Shown in pieces: positions 56,033-64,000 of a DNA stretch of 64,000 nt. The DNA comes from Crocosphaera watsonii WH 8501 (GTDB lineage Bacteria > Cyanobacteriota > Cyanobacteriia > Cyanobacteriales > Microcystaceae): assembly GCF_000167195.1 (NCBI RefSeq), contig NZ_AADV02000002.1:646624-710623 (forward strand), written 5' to 3'. The notes beneath the pieces are model-generated. The model saw only the letters and a program-made list of their open reading frames with translations. It was not told where the DNA came from and did not search any database. The stretch's first letter is position 1. Each line of letters starts with the position of its first letter. The translations under genes were made by a program, and so were the position numbers.

Positions 56033-56386
56033 CTATCGATAATAGCGATGGTATTGGTAATTAGGTGCAACACGAGAATTACGGCCACGGTTTCGATAAG
56101 TTTGGTAGGGATTATAGTTATTAGAGTAACCGCAATTGTAACAAGAACCCCGTTGATCTCTTTCAATTCTAATTCTTTCTCTGAAGGTATAATTTCCCCT
56201 ATCTCCATAATAGGAATTACCTCGAGAATAATTATTACCTCTTCTTGTATTCGGTGCAGTAATTGTGCGATGAATTCCAGGACTGGGACTGATACGCATT
56301 CGGTGAGGATAGGCTAAGGTTTCTGTAGCTAAAACCCCTAAAGATAGGGCCATTCCTAAAAATAAACTTAAGGGTTTATTGATCAT
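56033..56386 (-). CDS. Secreted Arg/Tyr/Asn-rich small protein
   Basis: 117 residues with a signal peptide (LSLFLGMALSLGVLATETLA, cleavage near residue 25). The rest is low-complexity, rich in Arg, Asn, Tyr and Gly (RRGNNYSRGNSYYGDRGNYT), with one CYNCG pair. No family is recognised. It could be a cell-surface or periplasmic structural protein. An opposite-strand frame in the same place is a shadow. Confidence 0.6.
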   Translation of the reverse strand: MINKPLSLFLGMALSLGVLATETLAYPHRMRISPSPGIHRTITAPNTRRGNNYSRGNSYYGDRGNYTFRERIRIERDQRGSCYNCGYSNNYNPYQTYRNRGRNSRVAPNYQYHRYYR

Positions 56387-56722
56387 TGGTCTTTACCTCG
56401 ACTCTAATGAGAGAATCTTAATTTTTTCGTAGATTCTTCTACCTCTATTTTACACCTTTTATTAGTAGTCCTTCGACTGGGAAGATTAACAAGCGTCGAA
56501 TCATCAGTAATCAATGCACGTTTAGGAAATATATCACCAAAGCGACGGCAACGGATAAAAAATATTTTAATCAGTTGACTAAGAAAATAAAATAAAAGTT
56601 ATGTTGTTATAAAAAGAGTAAAGTAGGCAACAATAATTAATGACTGCGATCGCTTATCATAAGGTAATCTAGAAAATAGCATAAACTATCTTTCAACTAT
56701 TTCATCAAACCAAAGTAATCCT
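56387..56722. other. Intergenic region with one unassigned open stretch
   Basis: The minus strand from about 56570 to 56407 is open and reads, in part, FFIRCRRFGDIFPKRALITD then DSTLVNLPSRRTTNKR. It has protein-like composition but no clear start or family, so it may be a remnant. The plus strand must hold the cimA promoter. No RNA is recognised. Confidence 0.4.
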
Positions 56723-58351
56723 ATGGGGACTGATAAGCGCATTTGGCTCTACGATACCACCCTCAGAGATGGGGCCCAACGGGAAGGAATTTCCTTATCC
56801 TTAGAAGATAAACTGAAAATTGCTCGTCAACTGGATAAAATGGGTATTCCCTTCATTGAAGGGGGTTGGCCAGGGGCTAACCCTAAAGATGTGCAGTTTT
56901 TCTGGAAATTACAAGAAGAACCTCTCACTCAGGCCGAAGTAGTAGCCTTTTGTTCCACCCGTCGCCCCAATAAACTAGCAGCAGAAGACCCCCTCTTAAA
57001 AGCGATTTTAGCCGCCGGAACCCGTTGGGTGACCATTTTTGGTAAATCTTGGGATCTCCACGTCACAGAAGGGCTAAAAACCAGCCTAGAAGAGAATTTA
57101 AACATGATCGCCGACACCATTGAGTATCTCCGCAGTCAGGGACGGCGTGTCATTTACGATGCAGAACATTGGTTTGATGGTTATCTGAATAACCCTGAAT
57201 ATGCCCTAAAAACCCTGAAAACCGCCAAAGAAGCCGGGGCAGAATGGTTAGTGTTATGCGACACCAACGGGGGAACCTTACCCCAGGATGTCACCCGTAT
57301 TATTCAAGATGTGGTGACTGCCTTAGATATTCAACCCGACAATGGTAGTCCACAATTGGGTATTCATACTCATAACGACTCAGGAACCGCCGTAGCTAAC
57401 GGGTTAGCTGGTGTAGTAGAAGGGGTGAGAATGGTACAGGGAACCATCAACGGTTACGGGGAAAGGTGTGGTAATGCCAATTTATGCACTTTAGTTCCTA
57501 ATTTACAGTTAAAAATGGGTTATCACTGTTTAGCAGACAGGGAGTTAACCCAACTGACAAAAACCAGCCGTTTAATCAGCGAAATGGTTAATTTAGCCCC
57601 GGATCATCACGCTCCTTTTGTGGGACGTTCTGCCTTTGCTCATAAAGGAGGCATTCATGTGTCTGCGGTACAGAAAAACCCTTTGACTTATGAACATATT
57701 AAACCAGAAAATATTGGTAATGAAAGACGAATTGTTATCTCAGAAATGGCTGGTTTAAGTAATGTTTTATCTAAGGCTAAAACCTTCGGGATCGAATTAA
57801 ATAAAGAAGATGCTGCCTGTCGAGAAATTTTAACCAGAATAAAAGAATTAGAACATAAAGGCTATCAATTTGAAGTGGCAGAAGCTAGTTTTGAACTATT
57901 AATGCGTCAAGCTTTAGGGCAAACAAAAAGCTTCTTTCAGTTGCAAGGATTTCAAGTTCATTGTGATATGTTGTATGGGGAAGGAATGCCCTATAGTAAT
58001 GCCTTAGCTACTATTAAACTAACGGTTAATGGAGAAGATAGATTAGAAGCAGCAGAAGGTAACGGGCCCGTTTCTGCTTTAGATAGTGCTTTACGCAAAG
58101 CGTTGGTCAATTTTTACCCAGAAATTGCTCAATTCCATCTCACAGATTATAAGGTGAGAATTTTAGATGGAGGTGCCGGAACTTCAGCCAATACTAGGGT
58201 TTTAATTGAGTCGAGTAATGGTCATAAACGCTGGACAACCGTGGGGGTTTCTGCTAACATTTTAGAAGCGTCTTATCAAGCAGTAGTAGAAGGAATTGAA
58301 TACGGCTTATTGTTACAATCAACAATTAAAAAGCCAGCTAAATCACTGTGA
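56723..58351 (+). CDS. cimA: (R)-Citramalate synthase
   Basis: CimA condenses pyruvate and acetyl-CoA to citramalate, the entry to threonine-independent isoleucine synthesis. The 542-residue protein has the alpha-IPM-synthase-like barrel with LYDTTLRDGAQREGISLSLED (metal-binding Asp, catalytic Arg), WPGANPKD, LGIHTHNDSGTAVAN (metal histidines), NGYGERCGNAN and KGGIHVSAV. A LeuA-type allosteric domain follows (LDGGAGTSANTRVLIES), which fits feedback by isoleucine. Its length and GWPGANPKD motif separate it from LeuA. The citramalate route is known in Cyanothece. Confidence 0.93.
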   Translation: MGTDKRIWLYDTTLRDGAQREGISLSLEDKLKIARQLDKMGIPFIEGGWPGANPKDVQFFWKLQEEPLTQAEVVAFCSTRRPNKLAAEDPLLKAILAAGTRWVTIFGKSWDLHVTEGLKTSLEENLNMIADTIEYLRSQGRRVIYDAEHWFDGYLNNPEYALKTLKTAKEAGAEWLVLCDTNGGTLPQDVTRIIQDVVTALDIQPDNGSPQLGIHTHNDSGTAVANGLAGVVEGVRMVQGTINGYGERCGNANLCTLVPNLQLKMGYHCLADRELTQLTKTSRLISEMVNLAPDHHAPFVGRSAFAHKGGIHVSAVQKNPLTYEHIKPENIGNERRIVISEMAGLSNVLSKAKTFGIELNKEDAACREILTRIKELEHKGYQFEVAEASFELLMRQALGQTKSFFQLQGFQVHCDMLYGEGMPYSNALATIKLTVNGEDRLEAAEGNGPVSALDSALRKALVNFYPEIAQFHLTDYKVRILDGGAGTSANTRVLIESSNGHKRWTTVGVSANILEASYQAVVEGIEYGLLLQSTIKKPAKSL

Positions 58352-58415
58352 ATAAAAACATAGATGATATTCTCTATTCAAGATTTATGATGACAACATA
58401 TATCGCTTATGAAAC

Positions 58416-59234
58416 ATGGATAGTCCTATTAATGAGTTAAGAGAAATCGCTCAGAAATATCAACTACAACAACCTGAATTTCAGTTTCAAAAGAACGAGG
58501 ATAAATGGCAATGTAACTGTATTATTGCTTTTGAGGAGACTATAATAACAGAAACCCAACTCGGACAAACTAAAAAGGAAGCCAAAAGAAAAGCAGCAAA
58601 TGCTCTTTTACCTATTATCAGGAAACTTGTAACAACAGAAGAAGTTATTCAATCTGACTCATTAAAGTCTAGAATCAAAAAATGGTTCAAAGATTTTAGG
58701 CGAGATTGGAATCAAAAATCTAATATTGAAAATGCTGAAGCTATTGTCAACATTTTTGTTGGATTCATCGCACTAATCACAGCGATTAACGCTGCCAGAG
58801 TATATATTGATTCCCAAAGAAGACAAGATGAAATTGCCACAAGAAGAGATTTATCAACTTATAAAGATTATGGGGAATATTTGAAAACTTATCATGAGAC
58901 TATTCAACCTAATATCAGTCAATTTTTGAATGATTTTGAGATTAACTATATTAAAATACCAAGTACAGATAATTCATCACCAACAATTATTATGTTAGGG
59001 AATATTGATAGAGAAAAAGAAGTAATTAACATAAAAGAAAGTAAAAAAAAACATTCAAATGAATTACAAATTTCCCAAGTAAAACAATTATCTATTGAAG
59101 AAAAAATTAACAAAATTAACAAGCAACTTCCTACAAAAGAAAACTGCAAGAAAAATGAAAAATATCAAAAACAATTTTGTTTTGATATCATTCCTAGCAG
59201 TATATCTAGTTCAATAAAGCTTCCAATATTATGA
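58416..59234 (+). CDS. Membrane protein with N-terminal double-stranded-RNA-binding-like domain
   Basis: The 272-residue protein starts with the alpha-beta-beta-beta-alpha pattern of a dsRBD: PINELREIAQKYQLQQPEFQ, WQCNCIIAFEE, then GQTKKEAKRKAANALLPIIR (the KKEAKRxAA motif). A basic linker (SRIKKWFKDFRRDWNQKS) and one hydrophobic helix (IVNIFVGFIALITAINAARV, about 110-130) follow, with a charged helical tail of about 140 residues. Outside RNase III, dsRBDs are rare in bacteria, and one joined to a membrane helix is unusual. It is followed by a second membrane protein gene, probably in one operon. Confidence 0.65.
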   Translation: MDSPINELREIAQKYQLQQPEFQFQKNEDKWQCNCIIAFEETIITETQLGQTKKEAKRKAANALLPIIRKLVTTEEVIQSDSLKSRIKKWFKDFRRDWNQKSNIENAEAIVNIFVGFIALITAINAARVYIDSQRRQDEIATRRDLSTYKDYGEYLKTYHETIQPNISQFLNDFEINYIKIPSTDNSSPTIIMLGNIDREKEVINIKESKKKHSNELQISQVKQLSIEEKINKINKQLPTKENCKKNEKYQKQFCFDIIPSSISSSIKLPIL

Positions 59235-59265
59235 TAATATTGAAAAGGAAATTGAAAACAAGCAA

Positions 59266-60030
59266 ATGGCTAAAATTGTTACGATTCATTTTGTAAATGA
59301 TAAGCAACAATGTGAGAAACTAAAAATAAATATTGGAACACAGGAAAATCAGTGTTTTCTTTTGAATAAAGAAGGTGATATAAAAAAGACTAATAAAAGA
59401 TATACTAATGCTTGTGATTCACTCTTACAATTTACCAAAACCCAGACTGGAATAGAAGTTTTTTATTCAGATATATTTCAAGGTTATAGAAAAATTCATC
59501 TGTTTTATGAGTCTTTAGGGTTTGGAATTAAGAATGATTTAATCCAATTTAATACAATTTTTAATTTATTTACTTATCCCGCAGTTTGGGAAGATGATAA
59601 AGTAACAATTTGGGCTTCCTTTGATCCTTTTTTTGAACTTGAGAAGTGTTTGAGGGATAATTGGTTTGGAAAGGATAAAGAATTAGTAGATTTTTCAAGT
59701 AACTTTATTCAATTAGGTACTAATTATTATTATGCTAGAGTTTTTAATAAATACGAAGAACTAAATTGTAGAAGATGGTGGCAATTGTGGAGAGGAGATA
59801 ATAAAAATGAATGTGGAAACTTAGAAAAGAAGATACATTTAATCGAAAAGTATGCGTTAACCGAGGGAGCTTCTTTTGAGCTATATAATGATCCGAGTAT
59901 CTGGTTTAAGACAAAAAAAATATTGTCATTTATGAAAAAGAATGCTGCTGAAATTATTATTTTATTGTTATTTATAGGATTATTTTTACGGTATTTCAAA
60001 ATCTTAATAAAATTACTAAAAAAATATTAA
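59266..60030 (+). CDS. Membrane protein partner, probable N-terminal anchor lost to a stop codon
   Basis: 254 residues from ATG 59266. Soluble alpha/beta sequence with five Cys (QQCEKLK, NQCFLLN, NACDSLL, KCLRDNW, NCRRWWQ) leads to a C-terminal membrane helix (AAEIIILLLFIGLFLRYFK). In the same frame upstream, ATG 59155 gives MKNIKNNFVLISFLAVYLVQ, a signal-anchor-like helix, then TAA (59215-59217), then SFQYYDNIEKEIENKQ joining this start without further stops. The original protein probably had both anchors and overlapped the previous gene by 80 bases. The function is unknown. Confidence 0.6.
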   Translation: MAKIVTIHFVNDKQQCEKLKINIGTQENQCFLLNKEGDIKKTNKRYTNACDSLLQFTKTQTGIEVFYSDIFQGYRKIHLFYESLGFGIKNDLIQFNTIFNLFTYPAVWEDDKVTIWASFDPFFELEKCLRDNWFGKDKELVDFSSNFIQLGTNYYYARVFNKYEELNCRRWWQLWRGDNKNECGNLEKKIHLIEKYALTEGASFELYNDPSIWFKTKKILSFMKKNAAEIIILLLFIGLFLRYFKILIKLLKKY

Positions 60031-60120
60031 CCCTTTAAGAAACATTAAATATCTAATACTGATTAATCATCATCTGATATTGACAATGATAATTAATCAG
60101 ATCAACAATATGTCAACAAA

Positions 60121-61002
60121 TTACTGTAATTTTTGATAACTCAAAACGGTATTTTGTAATAACATGGCCACCGTCATCGGTCCAACACCCCCAGGAACAG
60201 GTGTAATATAACTACTAACTTGAGCAACAGAATCAAACTCAAAATCACCCACTAATTTAGATTTTCCGTCTTCTGTCATAATACGATTAATGCCCACATC
60301 AATAGCCACTGCACCGGGTTTAACCATGTCCCCCGTAATTAAATTGGGTTTTCCTACAGCAGCGATGATAATATCCCCTTGACGAGTCATTTCCCCTAAG
60401 TCTGGGGTACGAGAATGGGCCATCGTCACCGTGGCATTTTTTTCCAACAACATCAAAGCCAACGGTTTACCCACTAAAATACTACGCCCTACTACCACAG
60501 CGTGTTTGCCAGCAACATCTAGGTTATACTCTTCCAATAAAGCCATCACCCCTGCCGGTGTACAACTGCGTAACCCATTCTCACCCCGTATTAAATGGCC
60601 TAAGTTCATGGGATGGAGTCCATCAGCATCTTTTTCAGGGGCGATCGCATGGAGTAACTTCACCGTATCTAAATGGGGAGGTAAGGGCAACTGTACCAAA
60701 ATTCCGTCTACTCGTTCATCTGCATTCAATTGATTAATTAAAGCTTCAACCTCTTCTTGTGGCGTTTCTGTAGGTAAATGACGACCAAAAGAAGCAATTC
60801 CCACCTTAGCGCAAGCCTTTTCCTTATTACGAACATAAACAGCACTAGCCGGGTTATCTCCCACCATAATAACCGCTAAACCAGGAGGACGACCGATCTT
60901 CCCTTGTAACTTTTCAACGGTTATTTTCAATTCTCCCTGAATTTTTTGCGCTAATGCTTTACCGTTTAACAAAGAAGCAGTTTCAGAAGACATAGATAAC
61001 AT
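60121..61002 (-). CDS. folD: Methylenetetrahydrofolate dehydrogenase / methenyl-THF cyclohydrolase
   Basis: The 293-residue bifunctional FolD interconverts methylene-, methenyl- and 10-formyl-tetrahydrofolate with NADP+. Signatures are [14 protein letters not shown] (catalytic Tyr and Lys), [41 protein letters not shown] (NADP-binding) and [16 protein letters not shown]. Two start codons are possible (61002 and 60993). It is divergent from the lipoprotein gene by 27 bases. Confidence 0.96.
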   Translation of the reverse strand: MLSMSSETASLLNGKALAQKIQGELKITVEKLQGKIGRPPGLAVIMVGDNPASAVYVRNKEKACAKVGIASFGRHLPTETPQEEVEALINQLNADERVDGILVQLPLPPHLDTVKLLHAIAPEKDADGLHPMNLGHLIRGENGLRSCTPAGVMALLEEYNLDVAGKHAVVVGRSILVGKPLALMLLEKNATVTMAHSRTPDLGEMTRQGDIIIAAVGKPNLITGDMVKPGAVAIDVGINRIMTEDGKSKLVGDFEFDSVAQVSSYITPVPGGVGPMTVAMLLQNTVLSYQKLQ

Positions 61003-61029
61003 AATAAATGTGGAACGTAGGAGTAGTTT

Positions 61030-61605
61030 ATGGTGTCCTATTGCTTAGCCTATCTCAAGACAGTTAATTTCAACGCACTGATCCTGAAAGTTTTAAACAT
61101 TCGAGGGTTTCATGGTGGTATTTTTTCCCTTCTAGTCGGAAGTTTGATCGGTTGTACCCCAATGAACTATTTAGGGTTAGCGCAACCGTCTATTACCCCC
61201 ATTGGAGAACTTTCCTCCCAACCATCTACCGTTACTACCGTAACCACCCCGGAAGAGGCTATTATCTATTTAGAGGGAAAAGTGGTTGATAGTGCGCCGT
61301 TTATGGGTAGCGGTTCTTATCAACTACAAGATGAAACAGGAACCGTCTGGGTTCTCACCAATGGAACTCTACCCCAGACAGGGGAAACCGTACAGATCAC
61401 GGGAAAAGTTACCTATCAATCTATTCCCATCGGTGGTCAAGATATGGGAGAGTTGTATATCTTAGAAGTTGAAAAACTAGGGGCTAATATCCCTGAGAAT
61501 ACCTCAACTGTTCAACCTGTTGTTGATACTGACACCGAAGTTAAACCTATTTCTCAACCCGATCCTAATGAGTTTCTCCTCCCCCACAAAAGTAACACCA
61601 AGTAA
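61030..61605 (+). CDS. Probable lipoprotein with OB-like domain
   Basis: The 191-residue product has a hydrophobic stretch ending [11 protein letters not shown], a plausible lipobox with Cys near residue 42; the real start may therefore be later than ATG 61030. After a Ser/Thr/Pro-rich linker comes a compact beta domain ([49 protein letters not shown]) resembling a small OB fold. It overlaps the start of the NUDIX gene by 38 bases, so the two are probably translated together. The function is unknown. Confidence 0.7.
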   Translation: MVSYCLAYLKTVNFNALILKVLNIRGFHGGIFSLLVGSLIGCTPMNYLGLAQPSITPIGELSSQPSTVTTVTTPEEAIIYLEGKVVDSAPFMGSGSYQLQDETGTVWVLTNGTLPQTGETVQITGKVTYQSIPIGGQDMGELYILEVEKLGANIPENTSTVQPVVDTDTEVKPISQPDPNEFLLPHKSNTK

Positions 61606-62020
61606 TATTCCTTCCGTCGCTTTGGCTATTCTCTATCAAGATGGTCGCTTTTTGATGCAGTTACGGGATAATATTCCTACGATTATTTATCCCGATCGCT
61701 GGGGTTTTTTTGGGGGTCACCTTGAACCCGGAGAAACCCCAGAAATTGGGGTTAAACGGGAGGTTTTAGAAGAGATTAATTACAAAATTGAAAACCCTAT
61801 TTTCTTCCGTAATTACGACGATGATGAAGCGTTCCGCCATATTTTTCATGCCCCTTTAACCGTCTCTATCGATGATTTAATTTTACGAGAGGGGGCCAAC
61901 TTAGGTTTCGTTTCTCCTGAAGAAGTTAAAAAAGGACAATGCTATTCTAAAAAACTGGGAGATGTTCGTCCTTTGGGTAAAATTCATCAAGAAATATTAC
62001 TTGATTTTATCTCTAAGTAA
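61568..62020 (+). CDS. NUDIX hydrolase
   Basis: 150 residues from ATG 61568 ([20 protein letters not shown]), chosen because the longer frame to 61520 adds a segment unlike the family. The Nudix box reads GGHLEPGETPEIGVKREVLE-E, with the metal-binding REVLEE. RWGFFGG precedes it. Such enzymes hydrolyse nucleoside diphosphates linked to another group; the exact substrate is not evident. It overlaps the preceding lipoprotein gene. Confidence 0.92.
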   Translation: MSFSSPTKVTPSNIPSVALAILYQDGRFLMQLRDNIPTIIYPDRWGFFGGHLEPGETPEIGVKREVLEEINYKIENPIFFRNYDDDEAFRHIFHAPLTVSIDDLILREGANLGFVSPEEVKKGQCYSKKLGDVRPLGKIHQEILLDFISK

Positions 62021-62064
62021 TTATACGCAGTGAGGGGAATTCTAAATTCTAAACTTTAACACTT

Positions 62065-62301
62065 ATGCTCAAACAATTAACAAATGTTATAGTTGCTGTG
62101 ATGATGGCTTTTTGGATAGGGGCGATCGCTATTTTTTCTATTCAAAATATTACGGGAGTTTCCCTAAAATTTCTATTCTGGGAATCTATTGAACTACCCA
62201 TAGGTGTTTTACTCTCCTTTTGTCTAGGGGGAGGTTTAATTGTAGGTAGTTTCTTACCTTTTCTCTTGAAACCTTCAAGACGTATAAGAAAACAACGATG
62301 A
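62065..62301 (+). CDS. LapA/DUF1049 family small membrane protein
   Basis: 78 residues with two transmembrane helices (VIVAVMMAFWIGAIAIFSIQ and LPIGVLLSFCLGGGLIVGSF), the signature IQN between them, and a basic C-terminus (KPSRRIRKQR). This is the DUF1049/LapA layout, linked in proteobacteria to lipopolysaccharide assembly; its role in cyanobacteria is not settled. It lies 44 bases after the NUDIX gene on the same strand. Confidence 0.85.
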   Translation: MLKQLTNVIVAVMMAFWIGAIAIFSIQNITGVSLKFLFWESIELPIGVLLSFCLGGGLIVGSFLPFLLKPSRRIRKQR

Positions 62302-62363
62302 TAGCAGTTTGTATCTCCATAGATTAATGACTTAAAATATTGATAAACTCACCTGAAAATACT

Positions 62364-63041
62364 ATGAGTAACCCCAACATTTTACTGGTTGAAGATGAAG
62401 CTAAACTTGCTCAATTTATTGAGTTAGAACTAAAGTATGAAGGCTATAATGTTACAGTGGTTAATGATGGGTTGTCTGGACTCTCTAACGCCAGAGAAAG
62501 CGATCCTGACCTCATTTTATTGGATTGGATGTTACCAGGAATGTCGGGGGTAGATATTTGTAAACGACTGCGACAAACTGGGAATAATGTTCCTATTATC
62601 TTATTAACCGCTAAAGATGATATCGGCGATCGCGTGGCCGGTTTAGATGCAGGGGCCGATGATTATATTGTTAAACCTTTTAATCTAGAGGAATTATTAG
62701 CTAGAGTCAGGGCAAATTTAAGAAGAAATCAGCAAGATGACCCGGATTTACTGGAATTTTTAGACCTAACCTTAAACAGTAACACTCGTCAAGTGTTTCG
62801 TGGCGATCGCTTAATCGAACTGACGGCCAAAGAATTTGATTTACTGGAATACTTAATGTCCCATCCCAAACAAGTCCTCACTAGAGATCAAATATTAGAA
62901 AGGGTATGGGGTTACGACTTTATGGGAGACTCTAATATTATTGAGGTTTATGTCCGTTATTTACGCCTAAAATTAGAAGCTGAAAAAGAAAAACGAATCA
63001 TTCAAACTGTTCGCGGTGTTGGTTATGTTTTGCGAGATTAG
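62364..63041 (+). CDS. OmpR/PhoB-family response regulator
   Basis: 225 residues from ATG 62364 (MSNPNILLVEDEAKLAQFIE); TTG 62340 is also in frame but gives an unlikely lead. The receiver has the acidic pair ED, phospho-Asp in LILLDWMLPGMSG, Thr in ILLTAKDD and Lys in YIVKPFNLEE. The C-terminal winged helix (LIELTAKEFDLLEYLMSHPK, VEVYVRYLRLKLE-like, IIQTVRGVGYVLRD) binds DNA. No histidine kinase is adjacent before IS copy D, which might have separated it from one. It resembles several cyanobacterial regulators, so no gene name is given. Confidence 0.92.
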   Translation: MSNPNILLVEDEAKLAQFIELELKYEGYNVTVVNDGLSGLSNARESDPDLILLDWMLPGMSGVDICKRLRQTGNNVPIILLTAKDDIGDRVAGLDAGADDYIVKPFNLEELLARVRANLRRNQQDDPDLLEFLDLTLNSNTRQVFRGDRLIELTAKEFDLLEYLMSHPKQVLTRDQILERVWGYDFMGDSNIIEVYVRYLRLKLEAEKEKRIIQTVRGVGYVLRD

Positions 63042-63193
63042 ATGGTTTCTACTCAGAAATTTCTTTTTTAATAATTTTAAAATTTTAATGATATAGTAGA
63101 CTTAACTAATATATCTAAAAATACTTTAATTGAGTTATTGTCTTGAAGTGAATGATGTTAATTAATCTCATTTTCATCAACTTAGACTACATA

Positions 63194-64000
63194 AGGTTTG
63201 CTGAAAAAGTTTCTCCAAAATTTATGCCACTTTTGACCAAGAATTTTCTGACAAATCAATAAGTTTTAGTACATAAAAATTGTTTAAAGTATAATCAAAA
63301 TTAATGAAAGGCGGTTTGATGAGTTCCCCTGTTCTATTATTAGTAAATAAGGACAAAAAAAGCGACAAAAACTGCCTCAGAAGTTTAGAAAGATTGACAA
63401 CTAAAAATGTAATAGCAATAGATGTAATGGAGGTTTCAGGGAGTTTTGTCATCACGAGATTTAGGCTAAATCTTCGTTTAGCTTGTCCAAACTTTCCCTC
63501 AATAGCATTACGGAAGCATTCATCGGAGTGGGCTTGTTTCTTTTCTTCTTCACTGACATTTTTCGGAGGTCTTCCTAACTTCGGACCACTGATTCTTATC
63601 CCTCTTTCCTTACACCAATTTCTGTTTTCCCTAGTTCGATAAATTTTATCTACATGGACGGATTCGGGATAATAGCCAAACGTTTCTTTATACTTTTCTA
63701 CTTGTTCTTTTAAATGACAAGATTCATTGAAGTTTTCCCAACTTATTTTTTCTAGAAACACATAGTTATCTACACAGCTTACTGAGAGTTTAGCTCCAAA
63801 CTCTATTGGTTTTCCTGCTTTTCCCCTCACTATTGGACGAATATGCGGTTGAGTTAAACTTACAATTCTTTGAGGACACTCTGGGTCTTATTCTCCCACA
63901 TTGACTGTTGTTGTTCATAAACTTTTTTGATAGTCTCTAGACAATTTTTCTGTCTTTTACTCAGATTTTCCAGGGAAGCCCCAGCTTGAATTAAGTCTTC
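63194..64000 (-). mobile_element. Insertion sequence, 1691-bp type, copy D (cut by window edge)
   Basis: It begins AGGTTTGCTGAA, the same left end as copies A-C with small changes, and runs beyond the window. It lies about 150 bases after the response regulator gene. Confidence 0.9.
63222..64000 (-). pseudogene. DDE transposase of IS copy D, frameshifted (partial)
   Basis: The C-terminal 202 residues are intact in one frame to 63830. Near 63876 one A present in all other copies is missing (GAGGACAC instead of GAGGAACAC), which shifts the frame at about codon 291. The N-terminal part is outside the window. It differs from the other copies at a few bases, for example Glu for Asp in FLEKISWEN. 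Confidence 0.85.

Noticed and set aside
1..64000. tRNA or rRNA genes
   Set aside because: No cloverleaf with a TTCRANYC arm or rRNA-like block was recognised by eye; a covariance-model search would settle it.

Overview
The window looks like chromosome of a unicellular, nitrogen-fixing-type marine cyanobacterium of the Crocosphaera/Cyanothece group. Reasons: low G+C, frequent HIP1 octamers (GCGATCGC), cyanobacterial genes (petG, cytM, ycf23, a PilJ-type chemotaxis operon), a mycosporine-like amino acid (MAA) cluster, citramalate synthase, and a very heavy insertion-sequence load. The IS load favours a Crocosphaera watsonii-like genome, but the species is an inference.

Layout. 1-4.6 kb: envelope genes (a membrane glycosyltransferase running off the left edge, a GT-B glycosyltransferase, an acyltransferase) and the tail of an SLC12-type transporter cut by an IS. 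4.6-14.3 kb: a mobile-element zone with IS copy A (1691 bp), a deacetylase, a proline-rich lipoprotein cut by a 2.2-kb IS carrying a passenger gene, a plasmid-like zinc-ribbon protein, an XRE regulator, an IS1380-type element and a broken sigma-like gene. 14.9-18.9 kb: a stand-alone TnpB-like gene, rsgA, a peroxiredoxin and a small protein. 19.3-25.5 kb: a PatA remnant followed by CheY-CheW-MCP-CheA. 25.5-31 kb: an SRPBCC protein, an alcohol dehydrogenase stub cut by a second 2.2-kb IS, toxin-antitoxin debris and an IS630 element. 31.4-38.4 kb: a small membrane protein, then mysA-mysB-mysC-symporter-mysD on the minus strand. 38.5-51.8 kb: IS copies B and C bracket guaA, petG, cytM, a broken RTX-type gene, a PIN/TRAM protein, hemW, a flavin reductase, a MIF homologue and ycf23. 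51.9-64 kb: an ISAzo13 remnant, an HpsL-like stub, an SLC13 permease, cimA, a membrane-anchored dsRNA-binding-domain protein with a membrane partner, folD, NUDIX, LapA, an OmpR-type regulator and IS copy D.

How the genes work together. MysA makes desmethyl-4-deoxygadusol, MysB methylates it, MysC adds glycine and MysD adds a second amino acid, giving a shinorine-type sunscreen. A Na+/solute symporter sits between mysC and mysD, and an exact GTA-N8-TAC (NtcA-like) palindrome lies upstream of mysA. The CheY/CheW/MCP/CheA set should control type IV pilus motility, although its usual first gene (PatA type) is only a stub.

The strongest general theme is decay. Eight of nine recognisable transposase genes carry a visible stop or frameshift, and all four copies of the 1691-bp IS carry a different single lesion. 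Several host genes (SLC12 transporter, alcohol dehydrogenase, PP2C-like protein, RTX-type protein, PIN toxin, PatA, HpsL-like protein) survive only as fragments, and at several of them the missing half is not across the adjacent IS, which points to IS-driven rearrangement. No rRNA, tRNA or CRISPR array was recognised.
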